From Oxalobacteraceae bacterium OTU3CINTB1 (GTDB taxonomy: Bacteria; Pseudomonadota; Gammaproteobacteria; Burkholderiales; Burkholderiaceae_D): DNA of 64,000 bases. This document shows, piece by piece, positions 25,608 through 34,532 of this stretch. Under the pieces are notes generated by a model that ran no database searches, was not told the origin of the DNA, and was given only the letters and a program-made list of their open reading frames with translations. The position numbers and the translations under genes were made by a program. The stretch covers positions 4,030,001 to 4,094,000 of the forward strand of contig CP099652.1 of the NCBI GenBank assembly GCA_024123955.1, in the 5' to 3' direction. The number at the start of each line of letters is the position of its first letter. The stretch's first letter is position 1.

Positions 25608-27148
25608 CGACGCAAGATCAACCAACGCTGAAGCTGATTCTGGGCGACCAGCTCAACTGCCGGCACAGCTGGTTCTCGCAGCCGAGCGACGACGTGGTCT
25701 TCTTGATGATGGAAGTGCGCCAGGAAACCGACTACGTGCTGCACCACGCGCAAAAAATCATCGCCATCTTTGCCGCCATGCGCGATCTGGCGCGGCGACT
25801 GCGGGACGACGGCCACCGCGTCCACTACCTGGCGATCGACGATCCCGACAACCGTCAATCCTTTCCCGCCAATCTCGATCATCTGATCGCGCATTACGGC
25901 GCGGCGGCGTTCCGCTGGCAGGCGCCGGACGAGTACCGGCTTGACCGCCAGCTGGCCGACTATGCGGCCGGCCTGGCCATCCCGGCCGCGATGGACGACA
26001 CCGAGCATTTCTACACCGCCCGCGACGAGGCGGCGGCACTGTTCGAGGGCCACGACAACTGGCTGATGGAGCGCTTCTACCGCCACATGCGGCTGCGCCA
26101 TAAAGTACTGGTATCGGAAACCGGCAAGCCCGCAGGCGGCCAGTGGAACTTCGACCACGACAACCGCGAAGCCTGGAAAGGCATGCCGTGGGAGCCGGCC
26201 GACCTGCGCGGCCGCCACGACCACAGCGAATTATGGAACACGATACAGGCCGCCGGCGCGCGCAGCTTCGGCCAGCCGAACGCCGGCGATTTCGGTTGGC
26301 CGCTGAACCGCGACGAGGCGCTCGAACAGCTGGAGCGTTTCGTCAAACACGCGTTGCCGCATTTCGGCCAATTCCAGGACGCGATGAGCTTCAAGGCCTG
26401 GCGCCTGTTCCATTCGCTGTTGTCGTTCGCGATGAACAGCAAGATGCTCGATCCGCGCACCGTGATCGAACGGGTCGAGGCGGCGTGGCGCGATGGCGCC
26501 GTGCCGCTGGCATCGGCCGAGGGCTACATCCGCCAGATACTGGGCTGGCGCGAATACGTGCGCGGCGTCTACTGGCACCGCATGCCGGGTTACGACCGGC
26601 TCAACGCCTTCGGCCACACGACGCCGCTGCCGCACTGGTTCTGGTCCGGCGAGACGCGCATGCGCTGCATGGCGACCGCGATCGGCCAGTCGCTGGAGCA
26701 CGCGCACAGCCACCATATCAACCGGCTGATGGTCATCGGTAATTTCGCCTTGCTGGCCGGGCTGTCGCCATACGAACTGCATCAGTGGTACCTGGGGGTC
26801 TACATCGACGCCTTCGAGTGGGTGGAGTTGCCGAATACGCTGGGCATGAGCCAGTATGCGGATGGCGGTTTGCTGGCCACCAAGCCGTACGTATCGAGCG
26901 CGGCGTATATCGACCGCATGAGCGATTATTGCAAGGGCTGCCATTACGACAAGAAGGCGCGCGTCGGCGAGAAGGCCTGCCCTTACAACGCGATGTACTG
27001 GGATTTTTTTGAGCGCAATCGGGCGTCGCTGGGCAAAAACAACCGGCTTCACATGGTGTACCTGCAACTCAAACGCATGGACAAACCAGCGCTGGAGGCG
27101 CTGAAGAAGCAGGCCGCGCACACGCGCGCCACATTGGCGGATTTGTGA
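25604..27148 (+). CDS. Fe-S bacterial cryptochrome / (6-4) photolyase (PhrB/CryB type)
   Basis: A 514-residue member of the FeS-BCP group. It starts with LKLILGDQLNCRHSWF and contains the C-terminal FAD region INRLMVIGNFALLAGLSPYE. Four cysteines that hold a [4Fe-4S] cluster are Cys355, Cys443, Cys446 and Cys459. Each is exactly five residues further on than in Agrobacterium PhrB (350, 438, 441, 454), so the spacing is fully conserved. PhrB repairs (6-4) photoproducts and uses a ribityllumazine antenna. Coupling to the DASH gene by ATGA suggests both lesion types are repaired by one light-controlled operon. Confidence 0.9.
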   Translation: MTTQDQPTLKLILGDQLNCRHSWFSQPSDDVVFLMMEVRQETDYVLHHAQKIIAIFAAMRDLARRLRDDGHRVHYLAIDDPDNRQSFPANLDHLIAHYGAAAFRWQAPDEYRLDRQLADYAAGLAIPAAMDDTEHFYTARDEAAALFEGHDNWLMERFYRHMRLRHKVLVSETGKPAGGQWNFDHDNREAWKGMPWEPADLRGRHDHSELWNTIQAAGARSFGQPNAGDFGWPLNRDEALEQLERFVKHALPHFGQFQDAMSFKAWRLFHSLLSFAMNSKMLDPRTVIERVEAAWRDGAVPLASAEGYIRQILGWREYVRGVYWHRMPGYDRLNAFGHTTPLPHWFWSGETRMRCMATAIGQSLEHAHSHHINRLMVIGNFALLAGLSPYELHQWYLGVYIDAFEWVELPNTLGMSQYADGGLLATKPYVSSAAYIDRMSDYCKGCHYDKKARVGEKACPYNAMYWDFFERNRASLGKNNRLHMVYLQLKRMDKPALEALKKQAAHTRATLADL

Positions 27149-27149
27149 G

Positions 27150-27255
27150 AAAACACGTAGGGCGGATTAGGCGGAACGCCGTAATCCGCCATCTATGCGC
27201 CGCCGACGGCGCAGGCATGGCGGATTACGCTTCGCTAATCCGCCCTACGTGTTTT
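27150..27255. repeat. Nested palindromic repeat, likely REP-like element and transcription barrier
   Basis: A perfect 21-base inverted repeat (27150-27170 and 27235-27255) flanks a second perfect 13-base inverted repeat CGTAATCCGCCAT (27180-27192 and 27217-27229). The outer arm begins with AAAACACGTAGGGCGGATTA, so transcripts in both directions end the outer stem with a run of U. It lies between the stop codons of the photolyase gene and the convergent phosphoesterase gene and could act as a two-way terminator. The GGCGGATTA/TAATCCGCC core resembles dispersed intergenic repeats of betaproteobacteria. Confidence 0.75.
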
Positions 27256-27278
27256 AGACGATTGCCTGGTTCAACTCA

Positions 27279-29399
27279 TTACCGTCGCGCCGTCAGCCAC
27301 TGCGCGGCCGGCAGCGCGGCCGCCGCCACCCGCACCTCGCCGATGTTGCCGAAGAAACCGTCGGCGCGCGCGCCATCCCACGAGCCGCCGCCCACCACCC
27401 ATTGCGACGTCGCCGACAACGTCGCCAGGCCGACGACATTGCTGCTGTTACGCAGCACCGGCGCGCCTTCCACATACATCACCGTGTCGTGCGTGACCGG
27501 ATCGTTGACGATGGCGATGTGCACCCACGTGCCGGCGATGATCTCGCCCGACCAGCTGGCCAGGCCGCCACGCGCGCCCACCACGTCCGGCACCACTTCC
27601 CATTGCACTTCGCGCAGGCTGGAGATGGCGAACAGCAGCGGCGGCGATTCCGGATCGCCGCCGTCGAAGCCGGCCAGGCTGCCGCGCTTGCCGTCGCGCG
27701 TCATGATGTTCATCCACGCATGCTTGGACTTGTCCCACGCCTGGTTGATCTTGACGAAGGCTTCGATCGTGTAGCCGGTCTTGGCGAAGGTCTGGGCGTT
27801 GATCGCGGCCGTCGGGTCGGTGACGAAATAGCTCAGGCGCGGCGTATTCTTGTCGGTGTTGATGAAGCTGACCGACCCCGGCGCCGACGACAGGCGGTGG
27901 CGGTCGCTGCTCCAGACGATATCGCCGGCCTCGGCGCCGACGATGCCGCCCTTGTTGAGCGCGTCGCGCGTCAACGGGTTGGCGCCGGTGACATCGGCGA
28001 TGCGGGTGCCGGGCGCCACCGCCGCGCCTTCGGCGCCGCCGTAGAAGCGCCAGTGCGCCACGGTCGACGCCACTTTTGGATAATCGTCCGCGTCTTTCGG
28101 CGCGGCCGCCACCACCACGGCCGGTTCCGTATAACCCTTGAGCACCAGCGCCTTGGCCTGCTCCACCAGCGACGACGCCACCGTCGCCTTGCCGGTGCCG
28201 AAGGTGGCGTTGAAGCGCGCAAAGCGCTTGGCGAAGTTGAGGTTGATGGTGAACGCTTCGTTCGGCTCGGTGAGCACGGCGCGGTCGAAGGCGTTGAGCG
28301 TGTCGGCCGGCTTCATCGGCACCCACGGCGAGAACGACAGCACCTTGATCTGGTTGTTGGTCAGGTCGAATTCGTACAGGCGCATCAAACCGTTGCCGCC
28401 CTGGTAGTCCATCTGGTAGTCGACCACCATTTCCTCGACCGCGTTGCCGAAGTTGTTGGTCTTGGTCAGGCGCGCGGCGCCGTGGTGGTGGCCGTTCAAG
28501 GTCATGAAGATCTGATCGTTGTCGCGGATCAGTTTTTCCCACAGCATCTTGCCGTAGTCGGTCTCCAGCGGGCTGAGGGCATCGGCGGCGATGTTCAACA
28601 GTTGGTGGTTGACCAGGATCACCGGCAAGGTTGGATTGTCAGCCATCACCTTGCGCGCCCAGGCGATGCCGGCGTCGGAGATGCGCCACGACAGCGACAG
28701 CACCATGAACTTTTGCTCCTGCGCGGTGAAGATGTGGTACTCGTGGAAGCCGGTGCTGTCGCGACCGCCAAAGGTGGCCTGGCGTTGCGCGCGGCGGGTG
28801 CCGAACCATTGCAAATATGGCTCGTTGGCCAGCACGCGCTGGGTGTCGGTGCCCTTGGTCTGGTCGCCGTTGTAGTCCAGGTCGTTCACGACGTCGTGGT
28901 TGCCGGCCAGGATGGAGTACGGCAGCTTGGCCACTTCCAGCACCTGCATGGCGCTGTCGGCCACCTTCCACTGCTCCGGCTTGCCGACCTGGTCGACCAC
29001 GTCGCCCAGGTGGATCAGGAACGGGATGTTCAACGCGGCGGCGTTGCGCGCTACCCAGTTGGTCTGCGCGGCGAACGGCTCGTTGCCGTAGTGGCGCTGA
29101 TATTGATTGCTTTCCGACGAAGTCGCGTAGCGCGAATAAAACTGGGTGTCCGGCAAGACGGCCAGGGCGAAACTGGAAATCTGCGTGCTCGGCGGCACGA
29201 CGACGGGCGCGGTGCCACCGCCGTTGCCGGTGTTGCCGATGTCGCTATTGCCTCCGCCGCAGCCCGCAAGCAAGCCGCCGACGGACAGGCCCGACGCCGA
29301 GGCCAGGCCCATTTTCAGCAAGGTGCGGCGCTGCGGCTTTGGCGCGGCGGCCAGCTCGATGGAGGTTGTCGGGGAAGTGATTTCGCCTGGTTTCTTCAT
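27279..29399 (-). CDS. Tat-exported metallophosphoesterase lipoprotein with LamG-like domain
   Basis: A 706-residue exported enzyme. The N terminus has a twin-arginine motif (QRRTLLKMG, Arg24-Arg25) and a lipobox LLAGC with Cys47. This is followed by a Gly/Asn linker. The calcineurin-like phosphoesterase domain shows the metal-binding blocks LPDTQ, HLGDVVDQ, AGNHD, VNHQ and NGHHHG. The C-terminal 250 residues contain a concanavalin/LamG-like fold, seen in GYTIEAFVKI and IVNDPVTHDTVMYVEG. It probably hydrolyses phosphate esters at the cell surface. I chose ATG 29399. A TTG five codons upstream is an alternative. No operon partner is visible. Confidence 0.82.
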   Translation of the reverse strand: MKKPGEITSPTTSIELAAAPKPQRRTLLKMGLASASGLSVGGLLAGCGGGNSDIGNTGNGGGTAPVVVPPSTQISSFALAVLPDTQFYSRYATSSESNQYQRHYGNEPFAAQTNWVARNAAALNIPFLIHLGDVVDQVGKPEQWKVADSAMQVLEVAKLPYSILAGNHDVVNDLDYNGDQTKGTDTQRVLANEPYLQWFGTRRAQRQATFGGRDSTGFHEYHIFTAQEQKFMVLSLSWRISDAGIAWARKVMADNPTLPVILVNHQLLNIAADALSPLETDYGKMLWEKLIRDNDQIFMTLNGHHHGAARLTKTNNFGNAVEEMVVDYQMDYQGGNGLMRLYEFDLTNNQIKVLSFSPWVPMKPADTLNAFDRAVLTEPNEAFTINLNFAKRFARFNATFGTGKATVASSLVEQAKALVLKGYTEPAVVVAAAPKDADDYPKVASTVAHWRFYGGAEGAAVAPGTRIADVTGANPLTRDALNKGGIVGAEAGDIVWSSDRHRLSSAPGSVSFINTDKNTPRLSYFVTDPTAAINAQTFAKTGYTIEAFVKINQAWDKSKHAWMNIMTRDGKRGSLAGFDGGDPESPPLLFAISSLREVQWEVVPDVVGARGGLASWSGEIIAGTWVHIAIVNDPVTHDTVMYVEGAPVLRNSSNVVGLATLSATSQWVVGGGSWDGARADGFFGNIGEVRVAAAALPAAQWLTARR

Positions 29400-29530
29400 T
29401 TGACTGGTGCTCAAAAAAATTGTGGAGCGCTAAGTCTAGGGTGGAAGAATGACGGCCTGATGACCAAGCGCGCGCTCCCGATCAGTTATGATCGACACTT
29501 ACTCGTCGCGTTCAACACCCGGGAAATAAA

Positions 29531-30772
29531 TTGACAGCACCAACTGCAGGTAAGCGCGGCAAGGCGCCAAAGGATAGCGATTTACTGGCCGCCGCCTGCG
29601 GCATCGTCGCGCAAGACGGCTGGGCGGGACTCGCGCTGCGGCCGCTGGCTGAACGCCTGAACGTCTCGGTCACCGTCCTGAGCAACCACTACGGGACGCG
29701 CGCCGATGTCGTCGCGGCCGTGTGCCGCACCGCCCACGCCAAGGAACAGGGCGTCTTCGCCGGCTGGCGCGCCACGCTGGCAAAGCTGGATACTTTGAGC
29801 CCCGCATTGGCGGCCGATCTGGCCGATACGATCTTGCAGGAACTGGCGGTGCGCCACCGCGACTTCTCGCTGCTGTTCCTGGAGATACTCCAGAGTGGCG
29901 GCTGGGACGAACCACTGCGCGCCGCGTTCTTGCCATGGCTGGACGAGCGCATGGGCTTCTGGGCCCAGCTCGGCGCCCGCGCGGGCCTGTCGACAGCCTT
30001 GACCGACAGCGGCTGGCTGGGCGGATACTTTGTCGACGAACTCGCCTTCAGCATCAGCCTCGACCAACAGCCGGCCTACCGGATGCTGCGGCGCCTGTGT
30101 CTGCGTCGGCTGTTCTCCGGCGTTTCCGCGTCGGCAGCGACCATCGCCGAAGACGACGCCATCTTCGCAGCCTTGTTCGATGAACTGGATTACCGCGAAG
30201 GCGAAGTCGCCGTCGGCCACGGGGTCGACGTGCCCGCCGACTGGCCGGGCAAGGCCGCGCGCGCCTGCGCCATCGCGCTCACCGAGCGCGGCGTGGGGGC
30301 CCTGACCCACCGCGCCATCGCGGCCGAGGCCGGCGTGCCGCATACAACGCTGATTTACCGCTTCGCGACCCAGCAGGATCTGGTCGTCGCCGGACTGGAA
30401 TTCATCATTTCGCACGTGCTGCGCGCGGTCGACGAAGGCGCGCTGTCGGGCGATCTGACCGCCGCCCCGGACCGCATGAACAATCTTGGCGACCATGGCC
30501 TCGATGTCGGCCGCGCGACCTTTGCGCTGGCCATCGCGGCGGCGCGCATGCCCAGGCTTGCCCCGAGCGCGGCAGACATGCGCCGCCGCCGGGGCATCAA
30601 CCTGGTCAAGATCCTGCGCCGCGTGTCGCCCACGCTTCCCGGCATCGATATGCTGGCGGCGCAGATTGCCTCGGTCGGCTTGATCGGCTATACCTGCACC
30701 CTTCCCCTCGCGCAAAAAGACGGGTTCGTGCCCGTGTACCGACGGCTCCTCGGCTACCTCGGAGATCGATGA
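29531..30772 (+). CDS. Tandem TetR-family regulator (two TetR units in one chain)
   Basis: A 413-residue protein, about twice the usual TetR length. It carries two TetR-type helix-turn-helix domains. The first is near residues 17-65 (LRPLAERLNVSVTVLSNHY) and the second near 240-290 (LTHRAIAAEAGVPHTTLIYR). Each is followed by a helical ligand-binding-type region. A single chain would mimic a TetR dimer with two non-identical halves. The frame is continuous and starts with TTG at 29531. It lies directly upstream of a TonB receptor gene and probably regulates it through the inverted repeats at 30808-30842. The effector is unknown. Confidence 0.8.
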   Translation: MTAPTAGKRGKAPKDSDLLAAACGIVAQDGWAGLALRPLAERLNVSVTVLSNHYGTRADVVAAVCRTAHAKEQGVFAGWRATLAKLDTLSPALAADLADTILQELAVRHRDFSLLFLEILQSGGWDEPLRAAFLPWLDERMGFWAQLGARAGLSTALTDSGWLGGYFVDELAFSISLDQQPAYRMLRRLCLRRLFSGVSASAATIAEDDAIFAALFDELDYREGEVAVGHGVDVPADWPGKAARACAIALTERGVGALTHRAIAAEAGVPHTTLIYRFATQQDLVVAGLEFIISHVLRAVDEGALSGDLTAAPDRMNNLGDHGLDVGRATFALAIAAARMPRLAPSAADMRRRRGINLVKILRRVSPTLPGIDMLAAQIASVGLIGYTCTLPLAQKDGFVPVYRRLLGYLGDR

Positions 30773-30807
30773 GAGTTCGACCAATCGTATTTTTATATAG
30801 TTTTGAA

Positions 30808-30842
30808 GTCGATATTTATCGACCATTTGTAATTTAGTGGTC
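30808..30842. promoter_or_regulatory. Candidate TetR operator before the TonB receptor gene
   Basis: GTCGATATTTATCGAC (30808-30823) is a perfect palindrome of two 7-base arms. A second repeat, GACCA at 30821-30825 with TGGTC at 30838-30842, overlaps it. Both lie in the AT-rich gap between the tandem TetR gene and the receptor start at 30896, where a repressor would block the receptor promoter. Confidence 0.45.
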
Positions 30843-30895
30843 ACAATCGGCTGTTACAGTCATGGCTTTCACACACCTATACCTCCAGGGAAAGC

Positions 30896-33160
30896 ATGAC
30901 TACGACCTCCTCTTATCGCGGCGCGATGCTGCTGTGCGCCGCCGCCTGCGGCAGCGCCTACGCGGCCGAAACCGACGCCAACCGCGCCGCCCCGTCCGCC
31001 GAGTTGGCGCCGGTGATCGTCACCGCGCAGCGCCGCAGCGAAAACCTGCAAACCGTGCCGATCGCCGTGACCGCCGTCAGCGGCAAGGCGCTGGAGGACT
31101 CCGGCTACCAGTCCGTGACCGACCTGCAATATCTGGTGCCCGGCCTGCAGTACGACCCGACCCAGGGCGCGGCGTTCCAAATTCGTGGCGTGGGCAGCCA
31201 ATCGTTCGATTTTTCCAACGCCAAGTCGGTGAGCGTGGTGGTCGACGATGTGGTGATGGACGCGCAGCGCGCCAACGGCCTGATCGGCCTGGTGGACATC
31301 CAGCGCGTCGACGTGTTGATGGGGCCGCAAGGCACCTTGTTCGGCAAAAACGCCACCTCCGGCGTGATCTCGGTGACGACCGAAAAACCCGAGCTCAAAC
31401 GCTGGTCCGCCAACGCCGGCGTCAGCTACGGCCAGCGCCGCGACCACCTTGTCAACGCCACCGTCAACGCGCCGCTGGGCGACAGCGCCGCGTTGCGCAT
31501 CTCGGCCTTCGACCAGGGCCAGGACGGTTATGGCACCTACACCACCTTGCACCGCAAGCTGGGCGAGGTCAAGGAGCACGGCTACCGCGCGCGCCTGCTG
31601 TTCAACCCGGGCAGCGATCTGGAAGTGATCCTGTCGAACGACTACCAACGTCACTGGGACAGCAACATCCGCACCGCCGTCTCCGGCGCGCCGGCCGCCG
31701 TCACTGCCGCGCAGCTTGCCGCCGGCGTCACGCCCGGTCCGCAAAACGCCGACAACGCCGACGCCTCGTTTGGCCAGCTGACCACCGAGGAATGGGGCAC
31801 GTCGCTGCGCCTGCGCTACAAGCTGGGCGACGCGACGCTAACCTCGATCACCGCCTATCGCGGCTCGACCTTCGACAGCGATACCCCGGCCAATCTGGTG
31901 CCGCACAATATCTATGCCTACGTCCCCTACAACCGGGGCGCGCTCGACACGTCCAAGTACAGCCAGGAGATCCGCGTGGCGTCGGGCGGCGAGCGCTTCA
32001 TCGAGTACGTCGGCGGCCTGTTCTACAACAAGCTCGACGCCGAGCAGACGCAGTTGCAATGGGCGACACTGGGCGCACCACTGATCTCCCCTTCCGGCGT
32101 GCCGCTGACCCAGCTGTACACGCTGACCGGCGCCATCGGCCGCAACGGCAACGCCTCGCTGTTCGACGCCCGTAATGTCACCACGGCGGCCTTCGGCCAG
32201 TTGAAGTTCAACCTCACGCCCCAGGCCAGCATCGGCGTGGGCGCGCGCTACACGCGCGACCGCAACAGCCAATCCCTGAGCTATATCGACCTGCCGAGCG
32301 AACCGATCACCGGCGTCAAAAACACCTTCGCGGCAACCAGCGCGCCACCGCTTTATCCGGAAGGCACGGTCAGTGGGAACAATTTCTCGTACCGCCTGTC
32401 GCCGCAGTACAAGCTGTCCAAGGACGTGATGGTCTACGCCAGCTACACCACCGGTTACAAGCCGGGCGGCGTCGCCTTTGTCGGCAATAAATACAATCCC
32501 TACCGCGACGAAACGGTGAAGAGCTTCGAGCTGGGCGTCAAATCGGAGCTGTTGGGCCGTACGCTCAGGCTCAACGCCAATGTGTTCGCCGAAAAGTTCA
32601 CGGATTTCCAGACCACGTTGATGACCATGATTCCGGGCAATCCGACCTTGCAGGCGGTGATCGGCAACGCCGGCGCGCTGCGCAGCACCGGCGCGGAAGT
32701 CGGCGTGACGTGGCGCGCGGCGCCGGCGCTCACCGTGAGCGGCTCGCTGAACTACACCAACGGCAAATACACCGACTACGTCTACGACGCCAAGACCAGC
32801 TACACCGGCAGCCGTCTGAGCAACGCGCCGCGCTGGGCCGGCAACCTCGGGCTCGACTACCAGACCGCCGTCGGCGCCAGGCTGCTGCTCAAGGCGCACA
32901 TGGACTTGTCCGTCCGCAGCGAGCTGTGGACCGTCGTGGGCCAACCGGCCTATTCCCGCGTGCCGGGCTATGCGTTGGCCAATGCGCGCGTCACGCTGTC
33001 GCCGGACGACAGCGCCATCGAATACGGCGTCTATGCGCGCAATTTGTTCAACCGCTACTACTCGACCGGCTGGCAGCAATACGGCCCGCTCGGGCTGCTG
33101 CACTACACCACGCCGAACGCCTACCGCACGGTTGGCGTATTCGCCAAATACAATTTCTAG
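30896..33160 (+). CDS. TonB-dependent receptor
   Basis: A 754-residue outer-membrane receptor. The signal peptide ends AYAAE. The TonB-box-like VIVTAQRRSE leads to a plug with VPIAVTAVSG, YLVPGLQYDP, FQIRGVGSQS and MGPQGTLFGKNATSGVISV. A beta-barrel ends in VGVFAKYNF. The plug sequence pattern is that of the broad family used for many carbohydrates, aromatics and other small molecules, rather than classic siderophore receptors. The upstream TetR-type regulator points to substrate-induced expression. A PI-PLC gene follows after nine bases, so the two are likely one operon and the substrate may be linked to a phospholipid product. Confidence 0.88.
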   Translation: MTTTSSYRGAMLLCAAACGSAYAAETDANRAAPSAELAPVIVTAQRRSENLQTVPIAVTAVSGKALEDSGYQSVTDLQYLVPGLQYDPTQGAAFQIRGVGSQSFDFSNAKSVSVVVDDVVMDAQRANGLIGLVDIQRVDVLMGPQGTLFGKNATSGVISVTTEKPELKRWSANAGVSYGQRRDHLVNATVNAPLGDSAALRISAFDQGQDGYGTYTTLHRKLGEVKEHGYRARLLFNPGSDLEVILSNDYQRHWDSNIRTAVSGAPAAVTAAQLAAGVTPGPQNADNADASFGQLTTEEWGTSLRLRYKLGDATLTSITAYRGSTFDSDTPANLVPHNIYAYVPYNRGALDTSKYSQEIRVASGGERFIEYVGGLFYNKLDAEQTQLQWATLGAPLISPSGVPLTQLYTLTGAIGRNGNASLFDARNVTTAAFGQLKFNLTPQASIGVGARYTRDRNSQSLSYIDLPSEPITGVKNTFAATSAPPLYPEGTVSGNNFSYRLSPQYKLSKDVMVYASYTTGYKPGGVAFVGNKYNPYRDETVKSFELGVKSELLGRTLRLNANVFAEKFTDFQTTLMTMIPGNPTLQAVIGNAGALRSTGAEVGVTWRAAPALTVSGSLNYTNGKYTDYVYDAKTSYTGSRLSNAPRWAGNLGLDYQTAVGARLLLKAHMDLSVRSELWTVVGQPAYSRVPGYALANARVTLSPDDSAIEYGVYARNLFNRYYSTGWQQYGPLGLLHYTTPNAYRTVGVFAKYNF

Positions 33161-33169
33161 GGAGCGGGC

Positions 33170-34393
33170 ATGAATACGAAACTATTGATCCTGGCCGCGC
33201 TGCTGTGCTTGCTAGGCGGGGGTGTGGTCGCCGCACCCGCCGCACCCGTCGACGCGCCCGACGTGCCGGACACGCTGCGCATCAACCAGATCCAGGTGCT
33301 GGGCACCCACAACAGCTACAGCCAGGGACTGGACCCGCACGTCTCCGCGCTGTTCGAGGAAAAGCTGGGCAAGACCCTGGACACCGTCATCGACCGCATG
33401 TCGCCGGCCGCGCGCGCGCTGTTCAAGGAGGAGCATCCGAATCCGATGATCCCCGGCGAGATGTTGAAGTATGCGCATCCCGGCCTGGCAGCACAGCTCG
33501 ACATGGGCGTGCGCAGCCTCGAGATCGACATCAATCCCGATCCCGCGGGCGGCCTGTACTCTTCGCCGGTCGCCTATCGGATGCTGCGCGAACGCGGTGT
33601 CACCGATCTGCTGCCGTTTGACGATACCGGCCTCGACAAGCCCGGCTTTAAGGTGCTGCACATTCCAGACATCGATTTCCGCAGCAGCTGTCCCACGCTG
33701 CGGCTCTGTTTGCAACAAGTGCGCGCGTGGTCGGAGGCGCATCCGCGCCACGTGCCACTGTTCCTGCTGATCGAAGCGAAGAACCAGGACATGCCCATCC
33801 TGCCGGGCGCCACGCGCACCGTGCCGTTCACGCCGGCGCTATTTGACGATCTCGACCGCGAGCTGGTCGAGGTGATGGGCCGGGAGCGCATCATCACGCC
33901 GGACGACGTGCGGGGCGACTACCCGACGCTGAACCAGGCGGTCCGCGCCGGCAACTGGCCGACCTTGGGCGACGCGCGCGGCAAGGTGGTGTTCATGATA
34001 CTGACCGCCAACGGCCCGGGCACGACCGCCGACTATCTGAAGGGCCACCCATCCTTGCGCGGCCGCATGGCCTTCCTGCGCGCGCAGCCCGGCGAGGAGC
34101 ACGCCGCCTTTCTGATGTACGACAACGCCCTGCTAAGGTCAGCCGAGATCAAACGCTATGTGCAGGAAGGCTACCTGATCCGCACCCGCACCGACATCGA
34201 AACCCACGAGGCCAAGATCAACAGCCTGGAGCGCGCCAACGCCGCCTTCGCCAGCGGCGCGCAAATGGTCTCCACCGATTTCGAGGTGCCCGGCAACGGT
34301 TACGGGACCAGCTATGTCGTGCGGCTGCCCGGAGGCGGGACGGCCCGCTGCCGACCGCATTCTCCGGACACCTGCAACCCGGCTGGCCGCTAA
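33170..34393 (+). CDS. Secreted phosphatidylinositol-specific phospholipase C, Ca2+-dependent type
   Basis: A 407-residue exported enzyme with a signal peptide (LLILAALLCLLGGGVVA). The PLC catalytic pattern is present, with the first histidine in LGTHNSYS and the acidic pair in VRSLEIDINPD. The second histidine is in KVLHIPDIDF, and a further metal/phosphate region is FLLIEAKNQD. The sequence matches the Ca2+-dependent bacterial PI-PLC group. It cleaves the phosphodiester of inositol phospholipids or a related lipid. Nine bases separate it from the receptor gene upstream, indicating one operon. A transposase element lies immediately after its stop codon without disrupting the gene. Confidence 0.82.
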   Translation: MNTKLLILAALLCLLGGGVVAAPAAPVDAPDVPDTLRINQIQVLGTHNSYSQGLDPHVSALFEEKLGKTLDTVIDRMSPAARALFKEEHPNPMIPGEMLKYAHPGLAAQLDMGVRSLEIDINPDPAGGLYSSPVAYRMLRERGVTDLLPFDDTGLDKPGFKVLHIPDIDFRSSCPTLRLCLQQVRAWSEAHPRHVPLFLLIEAKNQDMPILPGATRTVPFTPALFDDLDRELVEVMGRERIITPDDVRGDYPTLNQAVRAGNWPTLGDARGKVVFMILTANGPGTTADYLKGHPSLRGRMAFLRAQPGEEHAAFLMYDNALLRSAEIKRYVQEGYLIRTRTDIETHEAKINSLERANAAFASGAQMVSTDFEVPGNGYGTSYVVRLPGGGTARCRPHSPDTCNPAGR

Positions 34394-34404
34394 CTACCCA
34401 CACG

Positions 34405-34435
34405 GGGGTCAAGTCTAACATTCGTACACGACCTC
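34405..34435 (+). repeat. Left inverted end of RAYT element
   Basis: A 31-base sequence beginning GGGGTCAAGTCTAACATTCG. Its reverse complement recurs at 35394-35424 with two mismatches. It contains the region upstream of the transposase promoter. Confidence 0.8.
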
Positions 34436-34532
34436 AGCCCCTCATGTTCGCGATGTGGCATTACTGGACCGGGCGCTGGCTACTTCTGCGTTCGATCAGT
34501 AACGCTCCATGCTCGCCTGTTAGATTGAGGAG

